From: Bacteroidales bacterium
GTDB taxonomy: Bacteria > Bacteroidota > Bacteroidia > Bacteroidales > Muribaculaceae
Direction of reading: 5' to 3'
Length of the DNA stretch: 62,145 bases
Assembly (NCBI GenBank): GCA_900766975.1
Contig: CAAFXO010000023.1
Span: 1-62,145, forward strand
Made by a program: the position numbers and the translations under genes. Of this stretch, positions 1-7,945 are shown in pieces; position 1 is the first letter of the stretch; every line of letters starts with the position of its first letter. The notes beneath the pieces are model-generated. The model saw only the letters and a program-made list of their open reading frames with translations, was not told the origin of the DNA and ran no database searches.

Positions 1-330
1 CTTGGCTCGGTAATGAATCTTGCCCGCATAAAATTGCTTGCGTTTGTTCTTCAGGCACTTTGCGTTGTACAGACAGTCAGTCTCCACAAGATAGCATCTG
101 CAATGCCTACGTGTGTGGATCGTGATTCCAACCTGCGCCGTCTGCAAAGGTTCCTTGCCGGATATGCCCTCAACCTTGACCTTATCGCCAAAGTAATATT
201 TGCTCTTCTGCCCGTCAAGACAGGACTGGTCCTGAGCCTTGACCGCACCAACTGGAAATTCGGTGAGGTCAACATCAATATCTTTAGAGAGCTGTATAAC
301 TCTCTCTCTCTTACAGGAAGCAGAGGATGA
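1..330 (+). pseudogene. IS4-like transposase, N-terminal fragment at window edge
   Basis: The reading frame is open from the first base, so it begins before the window. It resembles the N-terminal part of Bacteroidetes IS4-type (DDE) transposases: a cysteine/serine-rich start, a region with DSNLRRLQRFLAG, and then the segment LSLDRTNWKFGEVNINIF (about 225-285), which in intact enzymes surrounds the first catalytic aspartate. After that motif the similarity stops. The frame then runs 15 residues into sequence complementary to the 3' end of the neighbouring transporter gene and ends at 330. The rest of the DDE domain is therefore missing. This is probably a dead remnant left by a deletion or rearrangement beside the transporter gene. 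Family assignment is from motif memory. Confidence 0.6.
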
Positions 331-2002
331 TCAGCTGGGCTGCGATCACGCGCATGAACATCGTCAACGGATATACCGTCGAGTAGGATACTGCCGGTGC
401 ATCGTTGTTGGCAAGCTTGTTGCAGTATGCCAATGCCGGCGGATCGGTGTAGCCACCCGACATCACACCGCAGATAGTGAAGTAGTTCATCTTATATTTA
501 GCTCTCGCTATGATGCTCACCACCAAGAGTGGTATCACCGTAATCGCAAAGCCGTATGCCACCCATGTGGCTCCCTGTGCGTTGAATACTGTCGATGCAA
601 AGTTCTTGCCCGCTGCTATGCCCACTGACGCCAAGAAGAGGCAGATACCGATCTCCCGCAGCAGTAGGTTGGCTGAGGAGTTCGTATAGGTCACCAAGTG
701 TATCTTATGCCCGAAGGCACTGATCAAGATCGCTACTACTAATGGTCCTCCCGCCAAACCAAGCTTCATCGGCACTGACATTCCCGGGATAAACAAGGGG
801 ATGCTTCCCACCAAGATTCCCAAGAAGATACCGATAAACATCGTAATCAAGTTTGGCTCGTTGAGACGCTTCATGGAGTTACCCAAGCGTTGTGCCAAGT
901 TGTTGATATCCTCCAACTTACCCACTACCGTGATGCGGTCGCCCATCTGAAGTCGCAAGTTGGGAGCGGCAAGTAGGTCGACACCGGCTCGATTCACACG
1001 GGTCACATTCAGCTGATATGCCGAGTGGAGTCGAAGTGATCCTAATTTTACACCATTATATTGTGTGCGGGTCACCAAGATGCGTCGTGACACCACCGGT
1101 CCGCGCTCCATCTCCCATTTTTTCTCTACCTTCGGTCCTATGAAGCGGCTGAAGATCTCTTCATCCTGGATCGAACATACCACCAGCACCAGGTCATCTT
1201 TCTCCAATACATCTTGCGATGTCGGGATAATCACCTTGCCATCCGGCTTCTCGATACGGGAAATCACATAGTCCACCGAGATGATGGTGTGCATCTTCAT
1301 CATGTTCAAACCGTCGATCATGTCGTTCGTAACCTTGAACGTACAAATATGAGGTGCCAATACCGATGATTTCTCATCGCTCTCAATCTCGTTAATCTCT
1401 TTCTCTGTGTCGATCTTGAAGATCAGTTTGAGCACAATCATGGTCAGGATGATACCCACCACGCCAAGCGGATAGGCTGCCGCATATCCCATCGACATTT
1501 GCTGCTCTACATCCATCATCTCCGGATGCACCTGAATAAGTGCCTGCTGCGCCGCACCAAGTCCCGGAGTGTTGGTCACCGCTCCACTCATGATGCCGAC
1601 CATCTGCTCGATCGATGTGCTCCCTTCAGAGCCCCCCTGCAAGAAGTAGATCGTAATCATAATCCCCACATTCAGAGCGATTCCGATGATCGCAAGCAAG
1701 TTCATCTGGATACCTCCCTCCTTGAACGAAGAGAAGAAACCGGGGCCCACCTGCATACCGATCGAGAAAATGAAGAGGATCAATCCGAATTCCCTTAAAA
1801 AATTTAATACATCCGTCTCCGCTGTATATCCGAAGTGTCCCAACAGGATACCAACAAAGAGAACGAATGTCACACCAAGCGATACGCCGAATACCTTAAT
1901 TTTACCTAAGTAGATGCCCGCGAATATTACAAAGGAGTACAACAAAATCGTACTCGCAAGTTGCATGTTGCCGGGCTTAAAGAGGTCTATCAACCAGTCC
2001 AT
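311..2002 (-). CDS. AspT/YidE/YbjL-type putative antiporter
   Basis: A 563-residue inner-membrane protein with the layout of the aspartate:alanine exchanger family. A hydrophobic half (about residues 12-195, five or six membrane segments) is followed by a cytoplasmic centre with two tandem TrkA-C/RCK_C-like domains (about 215-290 and 300-380) and a second hydrophobic half (about 385-563). The repeated family motifs are visible, including GAVTNTPGLGAAQQAL in the first half and GVMSGGYTDPPALAY in the second. Length is typical of the family. The substrate cannot be read from the sequence; characterised members exchange amino or dicarboxylic acids. The stop codon lies within the tail of the transposase remnant on the other strand. 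A TAATTTTG box lies about 105 bases upstream. Confidence 0.88.
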   Translation of the reverse strand: MDWLIDLFKPGNMQLASTILLYSFVIFAGIYLGKIKVFGVSLGVTFVLFVGILLGHFGYTAETDVLNFLREFGLILFIFSIGMQVGPGFFSSFKEGGIQMNLLAIIGIALNVGIMITIYFLQGGSEGSTSIEQMVGIMSGAVTNTPGLGAAQQALIQVHPEMMDVEQQMSMGYAAAYPLGVVGIILTMIVLKLIFKIDTEKEINEIESDEKSSVLAPHICTFKVTNDMIDGLNMMKMHTIISVDYVISRIEKPDGKVIIPTSQDVLEKDDLVLVVCSIQDEEIFSRFIGPKVEKKWEMERGPVVSRRILVTRTQYNGVKLGSLRLHSAYQLNVTRVNRAGVDLLAAPNLRLQMGDRITVVGKLEDINNLAQRLGNSMKRLNEPNLITMFIGIFLGILVGSIPLFIPGMSVPMKLGLAGGPLVVAILISAFGHKIHLVTYTNSSANLLLREIGICLFLASVGIAAGKNFASTVFNAQGATWVAYGFAITVIPLLVVSIIARAKYKMNYFTICGVMSGGYTDPPALAYCNKLANNDAPAVSYSTVYPLTMFMRVIAAQLIILCFL

Positions 2003-2109
2003 TTTTATGTAAACCTTATTGTTTTGAAAAAACGAAAGAAATGTATGCTTTATTATGGGCTCTCAGATCTCTTGACCTGATCTCCATCCCCATCCCTCCA
2101 AATTTTTTA

Positions 2110-2117
2110 CAAAATTA
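2110..2117 (-). promoter_or_regulatory. candidate -7 box for the antiporter gene
   Basis: On the minus strand this reads TAATTTTG, a match to the Bacteroidetes -7 consensus TAnnTTTG. No TTTG is seen 19-21 bases upstream, so the call rests on one element. The region is A/T-rich. Confidence 0.3.
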
Positions 2118-2195
2118 CAATTTTTTTCTCATTTTCACCCCCTCCCCCTCCCCTTTTTTTGTCTTTACCCTCTATTTTCCCTCTCCCCTCATATC

Positions 2196-2230
2196 CTCTT
2201 GGTCCTGTGGTCGAGCTTAAGCTCGCATAA
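2196..2230. repeat. palindromic intergenic repeat, copy 1
   Basis: Shares TTGGTCCTGTGGTCGAGCTT with the two tandem copies at 11217-11302 and ends in the same CATAA. Its core CGAGCTTAAGCTCG is a perfect palindrome. It lies between the antiporter gene and the terminator of the T9SS-type protein. Confidence 0.7.
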
Positions 2231-2233
2231 AAA

Positions 2234-2264
2234 AAAGGGCACACCCGACAAGGCATGCCCCTTT
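2234..2264 (-). terminator. rho-independent terminator after the T9SS-type protein gene
   Basis: On the minus strand a long stem with one bulged G (AAAGGGGCATGCC pairing with GGGTGTGCCCTTT) is followed by a run of T. It closes the minus-strand fructan operon. Confidence 0.8.
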
Positions 2265-2283
2265 CTTTTTCTATGTTATTCGC

Positions 2284-3201
2284 TTATTTCACAAGCACTT
2301 TCTTATCTCCTACGATGTAGAGTCCCGAGGGAAGTCCCTCTGTTGCTGTCGCTTTGTTGACACCACGTGCCACTACGACTCCCTGCATGTTATACACATT
2401 CACTACCTCGCTATCGACTGCTGCGATCTCCGCTACTCCGCTTTCGCCATCATGGCGAAGTGCCACGGCGCGGATGTTGAAGGGGTTGCCACCCTCCGGA
2501 TTCATCTGAATCATCAGTCGATCCGTTGTGAGCACTGAGGTCAGATTGATACCATTTGCTGTCAGATCTAATGTCGCCAAGCCTGCCTTGTGTTCGATCT
2601 TGTCGTTATCTGCTACCAAGCCTCCTTCTCCCCATGAGGTCAACACTTTGATCAAGTAGGTGTCGTAGTTTGCCTCATCGGAGAGATAGATGTCGAGATA
2701 TCTCTCGCTATTGTATTTATTGAATGCCTCTTTGAAGATCTCTATCGTGTTCCAATTGTCTACCCAGAAGTAACCGCACCATACTGCTCCGGCAGGAGCT
2801 GTTGTGCCATCTGAATAAATGCCTACGCCGGTTACGCTGAAGTTTGCTCCGCAGAGTTCTACGCCATTTGCTTTAACGGCGCTGATCATATCTTCGGTGA
2901 AGTATACCTTAAGATCTGTTTTACCCTCACCAAGCCAGGTGTAGAGGGTGCCGGGCAGTTTCTCGCCGTTGGATTTCAGCTCGATCACGTCAGTCGTGGC
3001 GCTGAAGGTGATGTAGAGGTAGTTGCCCGGTTTCATTGTAACATCCGCAAAGTCAGCGGCGGGAATAGTCAATGTGGATTCCCTTGTCACTGTTTGTCCA
3101 TCTGCTGAGGTGAAGAGTGATTTCACGAGGGTCGGTTCTTCCGCCATCGCTGTTCCGGTGATGGCCGCTGCCATTAGGGCAGCTAATGCTAATTTTTTCA
3201 T
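2284..3201 (-). CDS. secreted protein with T9SS-like C-terminal sorting domain
   Basis: A 305-residue protein with a Sec signal peptide (MKKLALAALMAAAITGTAMA, then EE). There is no lipobox cysteine, unlike the neighbouring surface proteins. The last 50 residues have the look of a type A Por secretion/T9SS sorting domain: NVYNMQGVVVARG, then LPSGLYIVGDKKVLVK, with the usual GLY(I)V core. The middle (about 25-250) looks like beta-rich binding modules; I do not recognise a catalytic motif. The gene starts 29 bases after the GH32 stop and a strong terminator follows it, so it is probably the last gene of the SusC-SusD-GH32 transcript. A role in fructan binding or processing is inferred from position only. 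Confidence 0.75.
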   Translation of the reverse strand: MKKLALAALMAAAITGTAMAEEPTLVKSLFTSADGQTVTRESTLTIPAADFADVTMKPGNYLYITFSATTDVIELKSNGEKLPGTLYTWLGEGKTDLKVYFTEDMISAVKANGVELCGANFSVTGVGIYSDGTTAPAGAVWCGYFWVDNWNTIEIFKEAFNKYNSERYLDIYLSDEANYDTYLIKVLTSWGEGGLVADNDKIEHKAGLATLDLTANGINLTSVLTTDRLMIQMNPEGGNPFNIRAVALRHDGESGVAEIAAVDSEVVNVYNMQGVVVARGVNKATATEGLPSGLYIVGDKKVLVK

Positions 3202-3230
3202 GATCTTTTTTATTTTAAAGTTTTTACTTG

Positions 3231-4757
3231 TTATTTTTTCTGTACTTTGATATCGGAGATGGTGATGTTGCCTCCGTAGGAGTTGATACTCCAGCAGTTG
3301 CGAGGCGTCGTGTAGACTCTTCCGGTCCAGGAGGCGATGTCGTTGATATATACTGTCACCACCGAGTTGTCGGTCACGATAGTGATGTCATATACACCAT
3401 CTGCCGGAGCATTGAATTGATAGCCGTCGGTGTTGCCGATAAATCCTACGCCACCCTCTTCTTCGAAGTTGATCTTGCGGCGTGTGTCGCTCTCCGGATT
3501 GATCATCACCGTGTAGTATTGCTCGGAGTCGGAGCCGCGGCCGAAGGAGATACCGAAGCGATCGCTTGCCCCGCCGGTTGTCACACGGAAACTCAGTCGG
3601 TTGCTATAGCCGAGGCGTGGCAAGAGTTTGTGGCTATCACCCTCTAATTGGAATCCGGCTATCGTGGTGGCCTCCCCAAGATGACTGGCGATGGCTGGTA
3701 TCTCACCAAGTGTCAGTGTGCCATCTTCATGCTGTATCAGCTTGTGTGCCACTAAGTTACCACCCCAGTCGGGTGTGCCCGTGTTGCTGCTGCCCGCTTT
3801 GGTAGCACACCAGCCCCAGATGTAGCGGTCGGTCCCGTTGCTCGCTGTCTTCCCGGCGTAGAGGCCGCGCGAATCCAAGAAGCCTTCATGGTCGTCAGGC
3901 CAGAGTCCGGCATCATCTTTGGTGCATGCCTTGAGTCCCTCCAAGCTCTCGGCTTTGAAGTATTGAACTCGTCTTATCGCATCATGCTGCTCGGAGTAAA
4001 CTAAATACCACCATGATCCCATCTTGAAGACATCGGGACATTCGTAGAATCTATCCCACATCATAGTCATAAACACTCCGACGGATTGCCAGTTCAGCAG
4101 GTCGGTGGAGGTGTATTCCGCCAATACTCCTTTGCCGCCCTTCCTGGTGGAGATGAGCATGTGGTAGAGGCCGTCATCACCTTGGAACACGAAGGGATCG
4201 CGAAAGTCGTTGTTGCTATATTCGTCGCCTCCGGTCACGAGCATGCTGTGATTCTTGCTCCAGGTGCGGAAGTCGGTTGAGGTTGCCACCATGACTGCCT
4301 CATTCACCCCTCCGGTCGATGCCGGATTGGGGGAATGTGCTGTGTAGAAGGTGTAGTAGACGCCATCTTTGTAGATGGTGGAGCCGGTGCCTAAGGCTGC
4401 ATCCAGTTCGGTCTCGGCCCCGCAACTGATCAGCTCGCCAAGCGAGGTGTAGCTCGCTCCATCCTTGGTAGATACACACCATATTGGGTGGTAGGTCAGG
4501 GGCTGGTTGGGGCGGAAGTCTTGAAGATACATCACCTTGAAGTCTCCCTCCACCGGGTCGTAGAAGGGCATCGGGTCACCTACATAGCCCACTGCCGGCT
4601 TGTAGTAGATATCTTGATTGCTTTGGTCGCTCGACGCATAGTAGAGGTCGCTGCCGTCAAGATTGCGATCCGTGATCACCGGTTCGTCGCTGCTGCATGC
4701 TGTTATCGAGGTAAAGATCCCCGCTATGAGCAGATATGTTGATATCTTGGTTTTCAT
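3231..4757 (-). CDS. GH32 family lipoprotein, probable surface endo-fructanase
   Basis: A 508-residue glycoside hydrolase of the GH32 beta-fructosidase family. A lipoprotein signal ends at Cys21 (ITACSSDE). The five-bladed propeller carries the three expected acidic sites: Asp61 in VGDPMPF (nucleophile, replacing the usual NDPNG context), Asp187 in FRDPFVF (transition-state stabiliser) and Glu239 in YECPDVF (acid/base). The C-terminal beta-sandwich occupies about residues 360-508. Length and lipoprotein anchoring resemble the surface endo-levanase of the Bacteroides thetaiotaomicron fructan locus (BT1760), which suggests cutting of fructan at the cell surface before SusCD import. Whether the linkage is beta-2,6 or beta-2,1 cannot be read from sequence. 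It lies directly after the surface binding protein gene. Confidence 0.88.
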   Translation of the reverse strand: MKTKISTYLLIAGIFTSITACSSDEPVITDRNLDGSDLYYASSDQSNQDIYYKPAVGYVGDPMPFYDPVEGDFKVMYLQDFRPNQPLTYHPIWCVSTKDGASYTSLGELISCGAETELDAALGTGSTIYKDGVYYTFYTAHSPNPASTGGVNEAVMVATSTDFRTWSKNHSMLVTGGDEYSNNDFRDPFVFQGDDGLYHMLISTRKGGKGVLAEYTSTDLLNWQSVGVFMTMMWDRFYECPDVFKMGSWWYLVYSEQHDAIRRVQYFKAESLEGLKACTKDDAGLWPDDHEGFLDSRGLYAGKTASNGTDRYIWGWCATKAGSSNTGTPDWGGNLVAHKLIQHEDGTLTLGEIPAIASHLGEATTIAGFQLEGDSHKLLPRLGYSNRLSFRVTTGGASDRFGISFGRGSDSEQYYTVMINPESDTRRKINFEEEGGVGFIGNTDGYQFNAPADGVYDITIVTDNSVVTVYINDIASWTGRVYTTPRNCWSINSYGGNITISDIKVQKK

Positions 4758-4800
4758 CTTTTTCTTGTTTCTTGTGATTGGTTATATGTTTTACCTCTCG

Positions 4801-6168
4801 TTATTGGCACAGATAGTTGATGGCATTCTTGGTCAACTTGATCCGGTTGTCGCTATATGGATTGTTGTTGCCGCTCGGGTCATACCATTCGTATGCCGGA
4901 CTGCCTATCACTATCACTCTGCCGCTTGTATATCCCTTGAGGGCTTCGTAGGGTTCAAATTCAGCCACGGTGATGACGTTGGCATCGTAGGTGTCGCCCG
5001 ATCCGAGTGCCACTGCGCCGGTCTTCTCCATCCAGTCGTCGAGCGAACTGTAGGCGCTGCCGATGGTCCATTGCAGGGTGCGTCCCGAGTTCTTGCAGCC
5101 GCTTCCCACCAAGAGAATCCTGTCGCCTGATGTGGCAATGCCGCTGTAGAGGGGATGACTCTCATTACCGGTGATGCTGATACCCAGGTCGGCTGACAAG
5201 GTGCTGTAACCGTCGCCGCCGAAGATGTCGTTGGGCGATTGCTGGTTCTTGGCGATGCGCCATACGTCGTTGATATATCTCGCTCCGTCGCGTGTGGCAA
5301 GGATGTTACCTCCCCTCAGCCAGTAGCTGTTGAATTGGTCGCGAGTATCCCACATCTGTGAGGGCCAGTCGGTGAAGTCCAAGTGTGCCCATACCATCTT
5401 GTAGTCGTCGAGCTTCACTTCTCCGTCGAGGATCTGCTGAAGGCTTACGTAGGTTGTGCCCGGCACGTTGTCGCGCATCCATGCCCACGCGGCTGCCGCT
5501 TCGGCATCCAGCTGCTCGGCGCTCGCTTTGTTGCCGATGAAGGCTTTCGGCTCTCGCGACATATCGTCTTTGACCACTGTAACTACATATTTCTCGGTGG
5601 CGCTGCGCAGGGTGGCGGTGAATTCTACCGGTCTGCTGAAGTCGAGCACTGTCCCCGATTCGGGAGTCACTGTCGCACCTTCGGTCACTTCATAGGTCAC
5701 CACCATCGAGGTGACGTCGCTCTCCATAGGCACGAAGACATTGATCGTATGGAGCGTGTTATCGATCACTCCCTCATATTCTCCATTGAGCTTGAAGCTG
5801 AGGAATTCGACACGATCATGGCAGGTGTAGAGGGTATAGGTGTTGTAGACGTTGCCGTTGAGCACGCGGATGGCGCGTGGCATGGTCCCGTCGAATGTCG
5901 TTCCCACAGGATAGTCGCAGGTTGCCCCTTCGCTCAGTGTGATCGCATCGACACTCAGCTTGGTCAGATCTTGACTCACCGGAAAGTTCACTATGATGCT
6001 CTTCGCGGTGTGGTCGATCTCTCCCTCCATGCCGCTCACGATGATCGATTCGATGCGTGTGTTGCCATCGAGTCGCAACGTGGAGTCGTTGTCGTCTGAA
6101 CAGGAGGCCATTAGCCACCCTCCGACCATCACCAGCATCAGATATATGATTTTATCTATTCTTTTCAT
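4801..6168 (-). CDS. surface glycan-binding lipoprotein, DUF4960-like
   Basis: A 455-residue lipoprotein (signal MKRIDKIIYLMLVMVGGWLM, lipobox Cys23 in MASCSDD). Two N-terminal beta-sandwich repeats follow (about 35-110 and 120-200, each with the pattern of a short D-x-T-x-x-T-x-x-V/F strand motif). A C-terminal module of about 240 residues (about 210-455) contains VWAHLDFTDWP, GGNILATRDGARYINDVW and GRVIVIGSPAYEWYDPSG. This resembles the DUF4960 domain found in the SusE-position protein of Bacteroides fructan loci (BT1761). No hydrolase motif is seen. It sits between susD and the surface GH32 gene, the standard place for an accessory binding protein that holds fructan at the outer membrane. 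Confidence 0.82.
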   Translation of the reverse strand: MKRIDKIIYLMLVMVGGWLMASCSDDNDSTLRLDGNTRIESIIVSGMEGEIDHTAKSIIVNFPVSQDLTKLSVDAITLSEGATCDYPVGTTFDGTMPRAIRVLNGNVYNTYTLYTCHDRVEFLSFKLNGEYEGVIDNTLHTINVFVPMESDVTSMVVTYEVTEGATVTPESGTVLDFSRPVEFTATLRSATEKYVVTVVKDDMSREPKAFIGNKASAEQLDAEAAAAWAWMRDNVPGTTYVSLQQILDGEVKLDDYKMVWAHLDFTDWPSQMWDTRDQFNSYWLRGGNILATRDGARYINDVWRIAKNQQSPNDIFGGDGYSTLSADLGISITGNESHPLYSGIATSGDRILLVGSGCKNSGRTLQWTIGSAYSSLDDWMEKTGAVALGSGDTYDANVITVAEFEPYEALKGYTSGRVIVIGSPAYEWYDPSGNNNPYSDNRIKLTKNAINYLCQ

Positions 6169-6195
6169 GATTCTATGCTTTTTTTCATGTTGTTA

Positions 6196-7920
6196 TTACC
6201 AGTTGCCGATGTTTTGCTTGTAGTGCCCGTTCGATGCACTGATCTGCGAGAAGGGTATCGGCAGGTATTCATTCTTGTCGGCGGTGAATTGTGCCCCGCT
6301 GTAGATGGTGCAGTTGTCGGCTTCGTCGGCAAAGTATTTATTCAGAGTCTCGGCGGCTTCGCCCCATCTCACCAAGTCGAAGAAGCGTTCGCTCTCCATA
6401 CCCAGCTCAAGACGACGCTCGAATTTCACTATCTTCAGCGCTTCATCTTTCGAGTAGCTGCCGTTGTAGTTGCGGATGTTGATCCTTACTCCATAGAGCT
6501 TTTCGTAGTCGGAAATCATCGATACACTCTGGCGTGCTCTTGTGCGCAGGCTGTTGACGATGGCTATCGCTTCGGGGATTCCTTCGCCCAGTTGCACGAG
6601 TGCCTCGGCTCTTACCAACTGTATGTCGGCATAACGCAGTACGATGCGGTTCATCGGCGATCCCCACCAAGCACCCTTCACCAAGTAGCCGCTGTCGGGA
6701 TCCACATTATGCTTGAGCGATACATAGTATCCATAGAGACCGTTGCTTCGGCTCCATACTGCCGTGCGATCCATCATATAGTTCTTGTTGAACATATAGG
6801 GGAGTCCCGGCATACCGATGGTCAGGAAGAGACGAGGGTCGGCATAGTCTGAGCCTTTATCATAGTCGGTGGCATTGAAGGTGTCGAGGTAGGGGAGCCC
6901 ATCTGCGTCGGTGCGGAAGGCGTTGACCAGGTTTTGACTCGGCTTGTAGAAGTCGCAACCTCCGTCGGTGACACCCGGGATGTTAGGCACAATCAGTCCG
7001 TATGCCCAGTTACAGTTGCCATGCGCCGTACCGTCGTTGAAGGAGTATTGCATAGCCCAGATCGATTCCGGTCCATTCTCATATTGCGGCTCGGGTCGGA
7101 AGTTGTCGTGGTAGTCACCGGCAAGCCCGTACTGTCCATATAGCGCCGGATCGGTGTATTCCACCACTTTCTTGAGATCTTCACGATTGATCTCGGTGAC
7201 TTTATGACTCGTCGGGTCATCCTGACGATAGGCTTTGTAGAGATAGACTTTAGCAAGGTAGGCGGCTGCCGCACTCTTCGTGGGGCGACCTACGTTGGCT
7301 TGTGTCTCCGGAAGATGATTGTAGGCATATTCCAGGTCGTTGATGATCTGTTGCCACCCTTCGTCGTTGGTGTAGGTCTCGTTGCTCAGATTGTTGTATT
7401 CTGCGGGCGAGAGCATCTCGTCGTTGGCAAAGGGTATCTTCTTATAGAGTCGCTTCAGGAGGAAGTGTCCGTGAGCTCGCAGGAATTTCATCTCGCCGAT
7501 GCGGGCATCGCGCTCGGGATATTCCTCTGTGCTCATGTTGTCGAGCACTTGAAGTGCCGCATTCGAGCGGGAGATGGCGTTGTAGAGACGCTGCCACATG
7601 TCGGAGATGTTCCAATTGGTGGTCATGATGCCCTGTTCGATCTCAAGAGCGTGGAACACGTCGCCATCTTCTGTGCCGTTGCCTCCCTTGTAGGCATCGT
7701 CGCTTCTTACGTCGAAGTTCCACATCGAGAAGGAGGAGTTGATGTCTTCGGCTGATATCCAGATCGCGTAGGCGGAGATCACTAAGTTGTCGGCATTCTC
7801 CGGGGTCATCACTTGTGCGTTGTCGAGTACGCCCTGTGGTGCCGGCTCATCAAGAAAACTGTCGCAACTTGTCCCCAGAATCGCAAGTGCCAGAGCCGTG
7901 CCATATATTATCTTTTTCAT
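6196..7920 (-). CDS. SusD/RagB family nutrient-binding outer-membrane lipoprotein
   Basis: A 574-residue SusD homologue. A lipoprotein signal ends at Cys19 (LGTSCDSFLDEPAP). The N-terminal helical TPR-like region contains the typical W-x-x-x-Y-x-x-I-x-R/x-x-N-x-x-L segment (MWQRLYNAISRSNAALQVL, near residue 110). The C-terminal RagB/SusD portion contains RYADIQLVRAEALVQLGE and the final ELGMESERFFDLVRWGEA block. It forms the lid of the SusC transporter and binds oligosaccharide at the cell surface. The gene is 25 bases downstream of susC and co-oriented, so it is almost certainly co-transcribed. Confidence 0.95.
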   Translation of the reverse strand: MKKIIYGTALALAILGTSCDSFLDEPAPQGVLDNAQVMTPENADNLVISAYAIWISAEDINSSFSMWNFDVRSDDAYKGGNGTEDGDVFHALEIEQGIMTTNWNISDMWQRLYNAISRSNAALQVLDNMSTEEYPERDARIGEMKFLRAHGHFLLKRLYKKIPFANDEMLSPAEYNNLSNETYTNDEGWQQIINDLEYAYNHLPETQANVGRPTKSAAAAYLAKVYLYKAYRQDDPTSHKVTEINREDLKKVVEYTDPALYGQYGLAGDYHDNFRPEPQYENGPESIWAMQYSFNDGTAHGNCNWAYGLIVPNIPGVTDGGCDFYKPSQNLVNAFRTDADGLPYLDTFNATDYDKGSDYADPRLFLTIGMPGLPYMFNKNYMMDRTAVWSRSNGLYGYYVSLKHNVDPDSGYLVKGAWWGSPMNRIVLRYADIQLVRAEALVQLGEGIPEAIAIVNSLRTRARQSVSMISDYEKLYGVRINIRNYNGSYSKDEALKIVKFERRLELGMESERFFDLVRWGEAAETLNKYFADEADNCTIYSGAQFTADKNEYLPIPFSQISASNGHYKQNIGNW

Positions 7921-7945
7921 CGTGTTCTGTTTTAGACGTTAAGGA

